A stretch of DNA of 64,000 bases, taken from NCBI RefSeq assembly GCF_902167145.1, contig NC_050104.1:5230001-5294000 (forward strand), given 5' to 3'. The position numbers were made by a program, and so were the translations under genes. A model generated the notes under the pieces. That model made no database searches. It saw only the letters and a list, made by a program, of their open reading frames with translations, and was not told where the DNA came from. Below are positions 22,536-33,440 of the stretch, in pieces (the first letter of the stretch is position 1; each line of letters begins with the position of its first letter). Source of the DNA: Zea mays (Eukaryota; Streptophyta; Magnoliopsida; Poales; Poaceae).

Positions 22536-22838
22536 GAAGGACCAGGGCCTTCTCAGAGAAGGTTGGCCGCGCGGGACCGAGGACGGGACAGGCGCTCTCT
22601 TGGGGCCGCTCGCTTCCCTCACCCGCGTGGACGCTTGTAACCCCCCTACTGCAAGCGCACCCGACCTGGGCGCGGGACGAACACGAAGGCCGCGGGACTT
22701 CCACCTCTCTCACGCTCGACTCCGGCCACCTCGCCTCTCCCCCCTTCGCGCTCGCCCACGCGCTCGACCCATCTGGGCTGGGGCACGCAGCACACTCACT
22801 CGTCGGCTTAGGGACCCCCCTGTCTCGAAACGCCGACA

Positions 22839-22858
22839 GTTGGCGCGCCAGGTAGGGG
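22839..22858 (+). promoter_or_regulatory. Primer binding site of copy B
   Basis: GTTGGCGCGCCAGGTAGGGG directly follows the LTR. The same sequence stands next to the 5' LTR of copy A. I do not assign the tRNA; the AscI-like palindrome GGCGCGCC is characteristic of Cinful/Zeon elements. Confidence 0.75.
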
Positions 22859-22961
22859 CCTGCTGCGTGCTGACGAACAGCTCCCCGTCAAGCTCCAGAG
22901 GGGCAGTCTCCAGCAACCTCTCCGCCCCGGGACGGTGCTTCGTTTCGGGACTCTTGAGTTC

Positions 22962-25900
22962 ATGTCCTTCGACGGCAGCTACGACATGATACTCCTTCCA
23001 CCGCCGCGCGACTACGACAATGGCGGCCGACAACCCGCCAGCCGGCGGCGGAATCGACGACGTCTTCCCCGCGTGGTGAAAGGGCAACATTCGGGCTCGC
23101 TCTGTTCTCTCCCCCGCCAACGGAGGAGGAGACGGGGCCGTCAAGGCTAGGTGGGAGGCCGCGCTTCGTCGGCCGTCGAGCAAATCGACGCCCCCGACAC
23201 CCCGACGGAAGGCACGCCGGACGTCGACCTCGCGTTCAAGACGGAGGCAAGCGCCGTCCCCCCGCGGCACGCTGACCCCGAGCAAGAAGACGGCGCCGGC
23301 GCGCTCACGGAAAGCCTGCAGGACGTCGCCCTCGGACCAGAGATGATGGTGCAACCAGTCCCCGATGTGACTACGTCGCTCCTCGTCGACCAAAAGGTAA
23401 CGACTAACTCCCATCTTGCGTCATTTCGACTCGGCCTCAACCCGCCAAACGACCTCGTTTTGGCGGGCGCTCTCATTAAGGCGAGTGCAACCCCACTGAG
23501 GTTCCGTATGCGGTCGCCTTGGGACCGACTGACGGACGTCTCGACCTACGGGCCCTCTGGGTCCGAGGAAGATGACGATCCCAACATCGGTTGGGATTTC
23601 TCCGAACTTGGCAACCCCAGTGCTGTGCGGGACTTCATGACCGCATGTGACTACTGCCTATCCGACCGTTCCGATGGAAGCCGCAGCCTTGGCGACGAGA
23701 GCTGCGGCCCAAGCCGCGAATGTTTCCACATCGAGCTAGGGGATCCCTCCGAAGGCAACCATCTTGGCATGCCGGAGGACGGTGATCTCCCTAGGCCAGC
23801 GCCTCGCGCCGACATCCCACGGGAGCTAGCTGTGGTCCCCGCTCCGGCAGGGGGTTACGACCCACAACTCGAGCAAGTCCGCGAGGCGCAGGCCAGGCTC
23901 AACGAGGGAACAGGAGCGCTTGAGCCGATCCGTCGGGACGTCGGACAGGCGTGGGTGGGCCAACCCCTGGCCAGAGAAATACGTCACCTGCCCCGAGGTC
24001 TCCAGCACCGCGTCGCCGACGATGTCAGGATCAGGCCGCCGCCCGCATCCAGCGGGGTTGGTCAGAACCTGGCAGCCGCAGCAATGCTCATCCGCGCGAT
24101 GCCGGAGCCGTCAACCACCGAGGGTCGGCGAATCCAGGGAGAACTCAAGAATCTCCTGGAAGGCGCTGCGGCCCGGCGGGCTGAGAGCACTGCCTCCCGA
24201 AGGCAAGGTTGTCCCTCGGAACCTCATGCCGCGACTTCCCGATTCATGCGGGAAGCCTCGGTCTACACCGGGCGCACGCGCAACACCGCGCCTGCGGCCC
24301 CGGGCCACCTCGGCAACGAGCACCATCGACGCGACCGTCGGGCTCACCTCGACGAAAGGGTGCGCCGAGGCTACCACCCCAGGCGTGGGGGGCGCTACGA
24401 CAGCGGGGAGGATCGGAGTCCCTCGCCCGAACCACCCGGTCCGCAGGCCTTCAGTCGGGCCATCCGACGGGCGCCATTCCCGACCCGGTTCCGACCCCCG
24501 ACTACTATCACAAAGTACTCGGGGGAAACGAGACCGGAACTGTGGCTCGCGGACTACCGCCTTGCCTGCCAACTGGGTGGAACGGACGACGACAACCTCA
24601 TCATCCGTAACCTCCCCCTGTTCCTCTCCGACACTGCTCGCGCCTGGTTGGAGCACCTGCCTCCGGGACAGATCTCCAACTGGGACGACTTGGTCCAAGC
24701 CTTCGCTGGCAATTTCCAGGGCACATACGTGCGCCCCGGGAATTCCTGGGACCTTCGAAGCTGCCGGCAACAGCCGGGAGAGTCGCTCCGGAACTATATC
24801 CGGCGATTCTCGAAGCAGCGCACCGAGCTGCCCAACATCACCGACTCGGATGTCATCGGCGCGTTCCTCGCCGGCACCACTTGCCGCGACCTGGTGAGCA
24901 AGCTGGGTCGCAAAACCCCCACCAGGGCGAGCGAGCTGATGGACATCGCCACCAAGTTCGCCTCTGGCCAGGAGGCGGTCGAGACTATCTTCCGAAAGGA
25001 CAAGCAGCCCCAGGGCCGCCCATCGGAAGAGGCTCCCGAGGCGTCTGCTCCGCGCGGCACCAAGAAGAAAGGCAAGAAGAAGTCGCAATCGAAACGCGAC
25101 GCCGCTGACGCGGACCTTGTCGCCGCCACCGAGTATAAGAACCCTCGGAAGCCCCCCGGAGGTGCGAACCTCTTCGACAAGATGCTCAAGGAGCCGTGCC
25201 CCTACCATCAGGGGCCCGTCAAGCATACCCTCGAGGAGTGCGTTATGCTTCGGCGTCACTTCCACAGGGCCGGGCCACCCGCCGAGGGTGGCAGGGCCCG
25301 CGACGACGACAAGAACGAAGATCACCTAGCAGGAGAATTCCCCGAGGTCCGCGACTGCTTCATGATCTATGGAGGGCATGCGGCGAATACCTCGGCTCGG
25401 CACCGCAAGCAAGAGCGCCGGGAGGTCTGCTCGGTAAAGGTGGCGGCGCCAGTCTACCTAGACTGGTCCGACAAGCCCATCACTTTCGACCAGGCCGACC
25501 ACCCCGATCATGTGCCGAGCCCGGGGAAATACCCGCTCGTCGTCGACCCTGTTGTCGGCGATGTCAGGCTCACCAAGGTCCTGATGGATGGGGGCAGCTG
25601 CCTCAACATCATCTACGCCGAGACCCTCAAGCTCCTGCGCGTCGATCTGTCCTCCGTCCGAGCAGGCGCTGCGCCCTTCCACGGGATCATCCCTGGGAAG
25701 CGCGTCCAGCCCCTCGGGCGACTCGACCTCCCCGTCTGCTTCGGGACACCCTCCAACTTCCGAAGGGAGACCCTGACGTTCGAGGTGGTCGGGTTCCGAG
25801 GAACCTACCACGCCGTGCTAGGGAGGCCATGCTACGCGAAGTTCATGGCCGTCCCCAACTACACCTACCTGAAGCTCAAGATGCCGGGCCCCAACGGGGT

Positions 25901-26147
25901 CATCACCGTCGGCCCCACGTACAAACACGCGTTCGAATGCGACGTGGAGTGCGTGGAGTACGCCGAGGCCCTCGCCGAGTCCGAGGCCCTCGTCGCCGAC
26001 CTGGAGAACCTCTCCAAGGAGGTGCCAGACGTGAAGCGCCACGCCGGCAACTTCGAGCCAGCGGAGACGGTCAAGGCCGTCCCTCTCGACCCCAGTGGCG
26101 ACACCACCAAGCAGGTCCGGATCGGTTCCGGGCTCGACCCCAAATAG
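22962..26147 (+). pseudogene. gag-protease of Cinful copy B (one internal stop, amber at end)
   Basis: ATG 22962 (MSFDGSYDMILL, also present in copy A) is the likely start. TAG 23148-23150 interrupts early; a 998-residue open stretch follows to TAG 26145. It has a long disordered N-terminal half, then a Retrotrans_gag domain (about 24,480-24,860) with YSGETRPELWLADYRL, WLEHLPPGQISNWDDL and YIRRFSKQRTELPN. A Lys-rich region and a CPYHQGPVKHTLEEC cysteine/histidine motif come next. The aspartic protease region shows LMDGGSCLNIIY (active-site Asp-Gly-Gly) and VLGRPCYAKF. The product builds the particle and matures the polyprotein. The terminal TAG is shared with copy A, so it may be a read-through site. 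Confidence 0.85.
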
Positions 26148-29100
26148 GAAGCAGTGCTCGTCGACTTTCTCCGCGCAAACGCCGACGTCTTTGCGTGGAG
26201 TCCCTCGGACATGCCCGGCATACCGAGGGGTGTCGCCGAGCACTCGCTGGATATTCGGGCCGGAGCCCGACCCGTCAGGCAGCCTCTGCGCCGATTCGAC
26301 GAGGAGAAGCGCAGAGCGATTGGCGAAGAGATCCACAAGCTAATGGCAGCAGGGTTCATCAAAGAGGTATTCCATCCCGAATGGCTTGCCAACCCTGTGC
26401 TTGTGAGGAAGAAAGGGGGGAAATGGCGGATGTGTGTAGACTACACTGGTCTCAACAAAGCATGCCCGAAGGTTCCCTACCCTCTGCCTCGCATCGACCA
26501 AATCGTGGATTCCACCGCTGGGTGCGAAACCCTGTCCTTCCTCGATGCCTACTCAGGGTATCACCAGATCCGGATGAAAGAGTCCGACCAGCTCGCGACT
26601 TCTTTCATCACGCCGTTCGGCATGTACTGCTATGTCACCATGCCGTTCGGATTGGGGAATGCGGGCGCGACGTACCAGCGGTGCATGAACCATGTGTTCG
26701 GCGAACACATCGGTCGCACAGTCGAGGCCTACGTCGATGACATCGTAGTCAAGACAAGGAAGGCTTCCGACCTCCTCTCCGACCTTGAAGTGACATTCCG
26801 GTGTCTCAAGGCGAAAGGAGTCAAGCTTAATCCTGAGAAGTGTGTCTTCGGGGTCCCCCGAGGCATGCTCCTAGGGTTCATCGTCTCCGAGCAAGGCATC
26901 GAAGCCAACCCGGAGAAGATCGCGGCCATCACCAGCATGGGACCCATCAAGGACTTAAAAGGGGTACAGAGGGTCATGGGATGCCTCGCGGCCTTGAGCC
27001 GCTTCATCTCACGCCTCGGCGAAAGAGGTCTGCCTCTGTACCGCCTCTTAAGGAAGGCCGAGTGTTTCGCTTGGACCCCTGAGGCCGAGGAAGCCCTCGG
27101 CAACCTGAAGGCGCTCCTTACAAAGGCGCCTGTCTTGGTGCCCCCGGCGGACGGAGAAGCCCTCTTGGTCTACGTCGCCGCGACCACTCAGGTGGTTAGC
27201 GCCATGATTGTGGTCGAAAGGCAAGAGGAAGGGCATGCATTGCCCGTTCAGAGGCCAGTCTACTTCATCAGTGAAGTGCTGTCCGAGACTAAGATCCGCT
27301 ACCCACAAGTTCAAAAGCTGCTGTATGCTGTGATCCTGACGAGGCGGAAGCTGCGACACTACTTCGAGTCTCATCCGGTAACTGTGATGTCATCCTTCCC
27401 CCTGGGGGAGATCATCCAGTGCCGAGAGGCCTCGGGCAGGATCGCAAAGTGGGCGGTGGAAATCATGGGCGAAACGATCTCGTTCGCCCCTCGGAAGGCC
27501 ATCAAGTCCCAGGTGTTGGCGGATTTCGTGGCCGAATGGGTCGACACCCAGCTGCCAACGACTCCGATCCAACCGGAGCTCTGGACCATGTTTTTCGACG
27601 GGTCGCTGATGAAGACGGGGGCCGGCGCGGGCCTGCTCTTCATCTCGCCCCTCGGAAAGCACTTGCGCTACGTGCTGCGCCTCCATTTCCCGGCGTAAAA
27701 CAATGTGGCCGAGTACGAAGCTCTGGTCAACGGATTGCGGATCGCCATCGAGCTAGGGGTCAGACGCCTCGACGCCCGCGGTGATTCGCAGCTCGTCATC
27801 GACCAAGTCATGAAGAACTCCCACTGCCGCGACCCGAAGATGGAGGCCTACTGCGACGAGGTTCGGCGCCTGGAAGACAAGTTCTTCGGGCTCGAGCTCA
27901 ACCACATCGCTCGGCGCTACAACGAAACCGCAGACGAGCTGGCTAAGATAGCCTCGGGGCGAACGACAGTCCCCCCGGACGTCTTCTCCCGGGATCTGCA
28001 TCAACCCTCTGTCAAGCTCGACGACGCGCCCGAGCCCGAGGTACCCTCGGCTCAGCCCGAGGTACCCTCGGCACAGCCCGAGGTACCCTCGGCCCCCGAG
28101 GGCGGGGCACTGAACATCGAGGAAGGGCAGAGCGGGGCCACGCCAGATCAAGATTGGCAGGCCCCGTACCTGCAATATCTCCGCCGAGGAGAGCTACCCC
28201 TCGACCAAGCCGAGGCTCGGCGGGTAGCGCGACGCGCCAAGTCATTCGTCTTGCTGGGCGACGAAGAGGAGCTCTACCATCGCAGCCCCTCGGGCATCCT
28301 CCAGCGATGCATCTCCATCGCCGAAGGTCGGGAACTGCTGCAAGAAATACACTCGGGGGCTTGCGGCCACCACGCAGCGCCCCGAGCCCTTGTCGGAAAT
28401 GCTTTCCGGCAAGGCTTCTACTGGCCAACGGCGGTGGCTGACGCCACTAGAATTGTCCGCACCTGCGAAGGGTGCCAATTCTACGCGAAGCAGACACACC
28501 TGCCCGCTCAGGCTCTGCAGACAATACCCATCACCTGGCCCTTCGCTGTATGGGGTCTGGACCTCGTCGGTCCCTTGCAGAAGGCGCCCGGGGGCTACAC
28601 GCACCTGCTGGTCGCCATCGACAAATTCTCCAAGTGGATCGAGGTCTGACCTCTGAACAGCATCGGGTCCGAGCAGGCGGTGGCATTCTTCACCAACATC
28701 ATCCATCGCTTCGGGGTCCCGAACTCCATCATCACCGACAACGGCACCCAGTTCACCGGCAAAAAATTCTTGGATTTTTGCGAGGATCACCATATCCGGG
28801 TGGACTGGGCCGCCGTGGCTCATCCCATGTCGAATGGGCAAGTAGAGCGTGCCAACGGCATGATTCTACAAGGGCTCAAGCCTCGAATCTACAACGACCT
28901 CAACAAGTTCGGCAAGCGATGGATGAAGGAACTCCCCTCGGTGGTCTGGAGCCTAAGGACGACACCGAGTCGTGCCACGGGCTTCACGCCGTTTTTCCTG
29001 GTCTACGGGGCTGAAGCTATCTTGCCCACTGACCTGGAATACGGCTCCCCGAGGGCGAGGGCCTACACCGAACAAAGCAACCAAGCTAGCCGAGAGGAAT

Positions 29101-29396
29101 CGCTGGACCAGCTGGAGGAAGCTCGGGACAGGGCCTTACTACACTCGGCGCGGTACCAACAGTCCCTGCGACGCTACCACGCCCGAGGGGTCCGGTCCCG
29201 AGAACTCCGGGTGGGCGATCTGGTGCTCCGGCTGCGGCAAGACGCTCAAGGGAGGCACAAGCTCACGCCCCCCTGGGAAGGGCCATTCGTCATCGCCAAA
29301 GTTCTGAAGCCCGGAACATACAAGCTGGCCAACAATCAAGGCGAAATCTACGGCAACGCTTGGAACATCAAACAGCTACGTCGCTTCTACCCTTAA
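26148..29396 (+). pseudogene. pol of Cinful copy B: RT, two RNase H domains, integrase
   Basis: In frame with gag across TAG 26145. RT begins near 26,300 (NPVLVRKKGGKWRMCVDYT, then YPLPRIDQIVD) with the YVDD active site at 26730-26741. The adjoining gypsy RNase H is degenerate (LLVYVAAT where an Asp is expected). A second, archaeal-type RNase H follows from about 27,580: FFDGS, NNVAEYEALVNGL, DSQLVIDQV, NETADELAKIASG. TAA 27696-27698 cuts it. A three-heptad EVPSAQP linker leads to the integrase, whose zinc site and D, D, E residues (GLDLVGPL, ITDNGTQF, NGQVERAN) are intact, but TGA 28647 replaces Arg. The end is TAA 29394. No chromodomain, as usual for Tat elements. Confidence 0.9.
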
Positions 29397-32300
29397 GATG
29401 TTTTCAAGTTGTTCATATACCTCGCACCTACACAAAGTTTAGTCGTCAAGGAAGGGTCGGCCTAGCCTCGGCAAAGCCCGACCCTCCCTCGGGGGCTAAA
29501 AGGGGGGAGACCCCCTCTGCGTCGAATTTTTCCTCGAAAAAGGATCTCTTTTTAGCAGGATTTCTTTCGTGCTTCTTGACTACTTCGAAAAGCGGATCCT
29601 GGAAACGACGGAGTACACGTAAGCAGCCAAGGCTGACCGAGCCGAGGGACTCCTACGCCTCCGGGATACGGATACCTCACTCATCACCTTCTGCGATAAG
29701 TAACTTGCGCTCGGATAAAGCGACCCCGTGGACCGAACAAGTCTTCACGTTCGGAAGTTCTCCTGCCAAAGCAGTCCTTCAAGCTTTCTCGACTGAGTCG
29801 GGGACAGGGCCTCATGGACGGGTGAAAGTACGCGTAAGCGGCAAGGCCGACCGAGCCGAGGGATTCCCACGCCTCTGGGATACAGATACCTCACTCGTCC
29901 CTTCCGCGAAAAACAACTCTCGCTCACACAAACATCCCTGTTACCGACAGAGTCCAGATGCTCGAAACAAGAGGAAAAAAGGCGCAGCTTCGCAAGCGCG
30001 GCGAGGGTGTGTTTTTTCTGGCCTCGGCGGCCGCAGAAAGCACACGCTACAAGATGATCTGATCCTGCAGGCTCGGGTCTTCACGCTGAAGGGAGCCATA
30101 GCACCCTCGGCATCGACGACGTCTTCAGCAAAGTCCGACCCAGCCTCGGGCGGCGACGCGATCCAGGGACTCCTCCGGGAATCCGGCCCGAGCAGGCGGC
30201 TCAACCGGTTACCCCCGGGGCCTCGGTCAACCGGCTTCCAAGGGCGCCAGCCCGACCCGAGGCCTCAACTGATCGACTTTGGCGTCGGCTCCACTGACGG
30301 ACAACACGACTAAGCTCCGGCCAACCAGGTTCCCATTCTCGAGCCAACTCCGCCTCTGTTCATACTGATATCGCTACCCCTGGCCTCGGTCCACCGAAGG
30401 GCGGCCGAGGGGTCTCTTTAACTAAGCTAGAGGATCCCCAGACAACAAGGCCAAACGGGCCGAGGGATTCCTACACCTCCGGGATACGGATACCTCACCC
30501 GTCACCTTAACACGGGGCGACTCATGCTTGGTAAAGCGGTTCAGATAATCAACCAGCGAGACTTAGTGCTCGAGAATGAGGAAAAAACACGGCTCCGTGC
30601 CGAAATTACATACATGTTCAGGCCCCGACAACCACAATGAACAAAAAACACTGGCATTCGAAGTGCCATTACGAACGGAACTCCGGTTCCCCTCTCCGCA
30701 GGTACGAACGACCCCATTCCATGGGGAAGGCCTGTGGAGCAACAGAAGACCGACGGCCGGCTCGCCGCCGCCCATCCTGACTACGGCGACAGTGGGTCGG
30801 CGCTGCCGCGATCTTGCCCTCGCCCCCGCCGACGCTCGAGGGGCGAGGACAAGCACGCCGGCGCGGTGGCCCGGGGCGCGGGTGGTGGCAGTGATCCCGT
30901 CGGTGACGGGGACTTCTCGAGCCGCCTCCGCCTCGGCGCCGATGGCGGGGACACCAGCCCCCCGGCAGATCCCCACTCAAATCCTCCCAAACGAGTGGGG
31001 CGCCGGCCTCCGCGCAAGGGCGTCGTCCCGATGCAAAAGCAGGACCACCCCAGAACACGAACGCCGCCCTAACGGCGCGCGGAATCGTGGGTGGTCCTCC
31101 CGTGCACACGATGCGGCGGTCACCCTCCGGCAGGAGGGGCCGCCGGAAGCCCGGCCAATGACTCCGACACGCTGGAGGTGACGACGCCCGCCGTCGATCA
31201 GCCCCACGTTGTCTAAGTCCGCGCCGTCCACAGGGCCAGCGAGCGCCTCCACCCCCAAACGCCGCGGGAAAGGGCGACCCGCGGACCCTCGCGGAAGGAA
31301 GAGCGCCGGCTCAGCGTGGCTCCCGCCCCAGCGGGGATGATGAACATCCTTGAAGCTGAGGGTGGGACCAAGATCGCAGCCCGGCTTGCTCTTCCCCACC
31401 CAGAAGCCGGCGGTCACCGTCCTGGGTGATCGACGGCATGGGGGTACGGCCGGGCCGGCTGATGAAAATCCTTGAAGCCGAACGATGGCTGAGAGGTACC
31501 AACTCCCATGGAGTTGCGTTCCTCCAACGAGGAGGCGGAAAGGCGGCGGATACCCCCCATCCGGGGGCTTGGAAGATGGGAAGACACGACGCTTAAGGGA
31601 GGAAGAAGACATGGTCGCCTTCCGAAAGGAGCCTCCCTCCTTTTAAAGGCAACTCTCCCTACGTGCGCCCCCAGGCGTCACAGGCTGAGTCTTCTCCAAC
31701 ACGCTCCAAGGCCCTCCCCTGCGACTCGGGGGCTGGGTCCCGCATGTCATGCAAGCCGGCTCAGGGCAGAAGAAGCCAAACCGCCGCGCGTGGTGCGCAC
31801 GACCGTCCAGCGGTTACAAGCGACCCCCCATTTTCGCCCAGACCAACGGGCAGAAGGGGCGGGCAGCCATGCAGGCGGCATGCAACCGCGCCAGGTGGAC
31901 GCGCTTCTCCAACTTCTGACACGTCAGCTTGGGAACCCAGGCCCACGCGTCGAGCAACCGGCGCGCCAGTTGCTGCATGCAAGCAACCGCACCGCTACTT
32001 GTGCCACCATCGCGCCTCTTCGGTCGCGGAGCCAATGCCGCGACTCGAGGCAACCCAACAGCGCCAGCCTGGCGCGTCGGTCAAAGCGACCGAAAGTGGG
32101 CCGGCAGTAATAGCGGTGGCAGGCGGGCGGGCGCAGCGGTCACGTCGTCAGCCAGGCTCACGTCCCATCCCGGGACAGCAAGAGAGCCTCCTCTCACGGC
32201 GTGGAAACGGTGCACTCGTGACCCATTCCTCGAACGGATCGCACACGCGCAACGGCCGCCCCGCCAACCACTCGCCCCGTCGCATTTACTCCACGGCGGG

Positions 32301-33313
32301 ACAGGCGGCGTCTCTGACGGGAGGAGCGCGCGACGCTTCACCTTCGCCATAATAACCGCGTCAGAAAAGGTACGCCACGTCGTCCGATTTCGTATCCTTT
32401 TCCGTTTTCCTCTTTCTCTATCTCTTGCAACAGGGACCGGGAAAGGGGGATGCCCCGAAAGGGATCCTTCTCCGCGAAGGAACCGGGCTCCGAGCCCCCC
32501 ACTACTGATCAGGGGTTCGAAGGCTGGCCCTCCGAAGGGTTCAACAGCCGCCTCAGATCGCGTGGGCCCGACACCCACTACTGGTCAGGGGTTCGAAGGC
32601 CAGCCCCCCGAAGGGTTCCATGGCCGCCTCAGGCTACTCGGGCTCCGCGCCCATTACTGATCAGGGGTTCGAAGGCTGGCCCCCGAAGGGTTCACAGTCG
32701 CCTCAGACACCGAGCGAGGGATGACCAGGGGTACGTTCGATACATAACCGAGGCTCGGGCTGCGCTCCCGAGGTACCCTAGGACATTTCCGAGACCAGCG
32801 GGAACGATCTTGTAACGGAATCCCATCGGAGGGAGGCATCGAGCCCTCGGACCCCGTCGCCAGGGGACCGGGTCCGGCAAGTCACCCGCAGGTACTTTTG
32901 GGCGTGCCTCTAGGCCCCTAGCCGACCCCCAATGAACGGGGCACGGACGTCCACTCGGATTACCCGCTTGCAGCTCACCGGAGACACCATGTTCGGTGCC
33001 CATCGAGGGTAACATGGCGCACTCCCCCCCTCCTCCTTGCGGAAAGGCGACGTAGGGGCGTATGTAAAAAGTCGAGTCTGTCCCTGATCGTCCTCTCGCC
33101 CTGTGCGGAGGCTCGGGGGCTGCTCTCGCAAAAACCGGCTTCGGCCAAATCGTTGACAGCGTCAACATACCAGCCCGAGAGCTTGGGCCCCGACCGTGCA
33201 CCCGGGCTACGGCCAGTTCGCATGAGGGAACGACCAGGCCAGCCGAAGCGTTACGCGAGGTATTAAGACCTCGAAGGAGTGTAACCACTCCTCCGAGGCC
33301 TCGGGGGCTACAC

Positions 33314-33343
33314 CCGGCGGGTGCGCTCGCGCGCACCCGCCGG
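33314..33343 (+). other. Conserved hairpin upstream of the copy B 3' LTR
   Basis: CCGGCGGGTGCGC, loop TCGC, then its exact complement. Copy A has the same hairpin at 14403-14432 with one stem mismatch and the same loop in the sense direction. It stands about 98 bp before the 3' LTR between two PPT-like motifs. Function unknown. Confidence 0.7.
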
Positions 33344-33427
33344 AACGAAAGGCAACCGAGAAAGGCTGGTCCCCTTGCAAAAAAGTGCGACAAAAGCCTC
33401 CAAGCGAGTGCTAACACTCCCTTCGAG

Positions 33428-33440
33428 GCTCGGGGGCTAC
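33428..33440 (+). promoter_or_regulatory. Polypurine tract of copy B
   Basis: CTCGGGGGCTAC abuts the 3' LTR and is the expected primer for plus-strand DNA synthesis. Copy A has the same sequence in the same place on the minus strand (14306-14317). Confidence 0.65.

Larger units (their letters stand above)
21043..22838 (+). repeat. 5' LTR of Cinful copy B
   Basis: It starts TGTCGGGGACCATAATTAGG and ends CGAAACGCCGACA. The TATA box TATAAAAG is at 22528-22535. A 57-bp tandem array with nine units spans 21530-22070. Confidence 0.95.
29397..33440 (+). other. Untranslated region between pol and 3' LTR of copy B
   Basis: 4.0 kb without a conserved gene. It contains three copies of a roughly 55-bp motif (GGGATACGGATACCTCACTC, near 29,665, 29,880 and 30,480). 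A 76-bp repeat with GATCAGGGGTTCGAAGGC lies near 32,507, 32,583 and 32,655. A perfect 13-bp-stem hairpin sits at 33314-33343, and three PPT-like CTCGGGGGCT motifs occur, the last directly before the LTR. Open frames of up to about 260 codons here reflect high GC and do not agree with copy A. Confidence 0.7.

Noticed and set aside
24111..25325. 404-codon open frame on the minus strand opposite gag of copy B
   Set aside because: The protein is low in complexity and mirrors gag codon bias; high GC at third positions opens the opposite strand. The equivalent in copy A is similarly open only because gag is conserved.
25196..26740. 514-codon open frame overlapping gag and RT of copy B in another frame
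   Set aside because: Arg/Pro/Ala-rich product without recognisable motifs. The real frame through this interval carries the protease and RT motifs.
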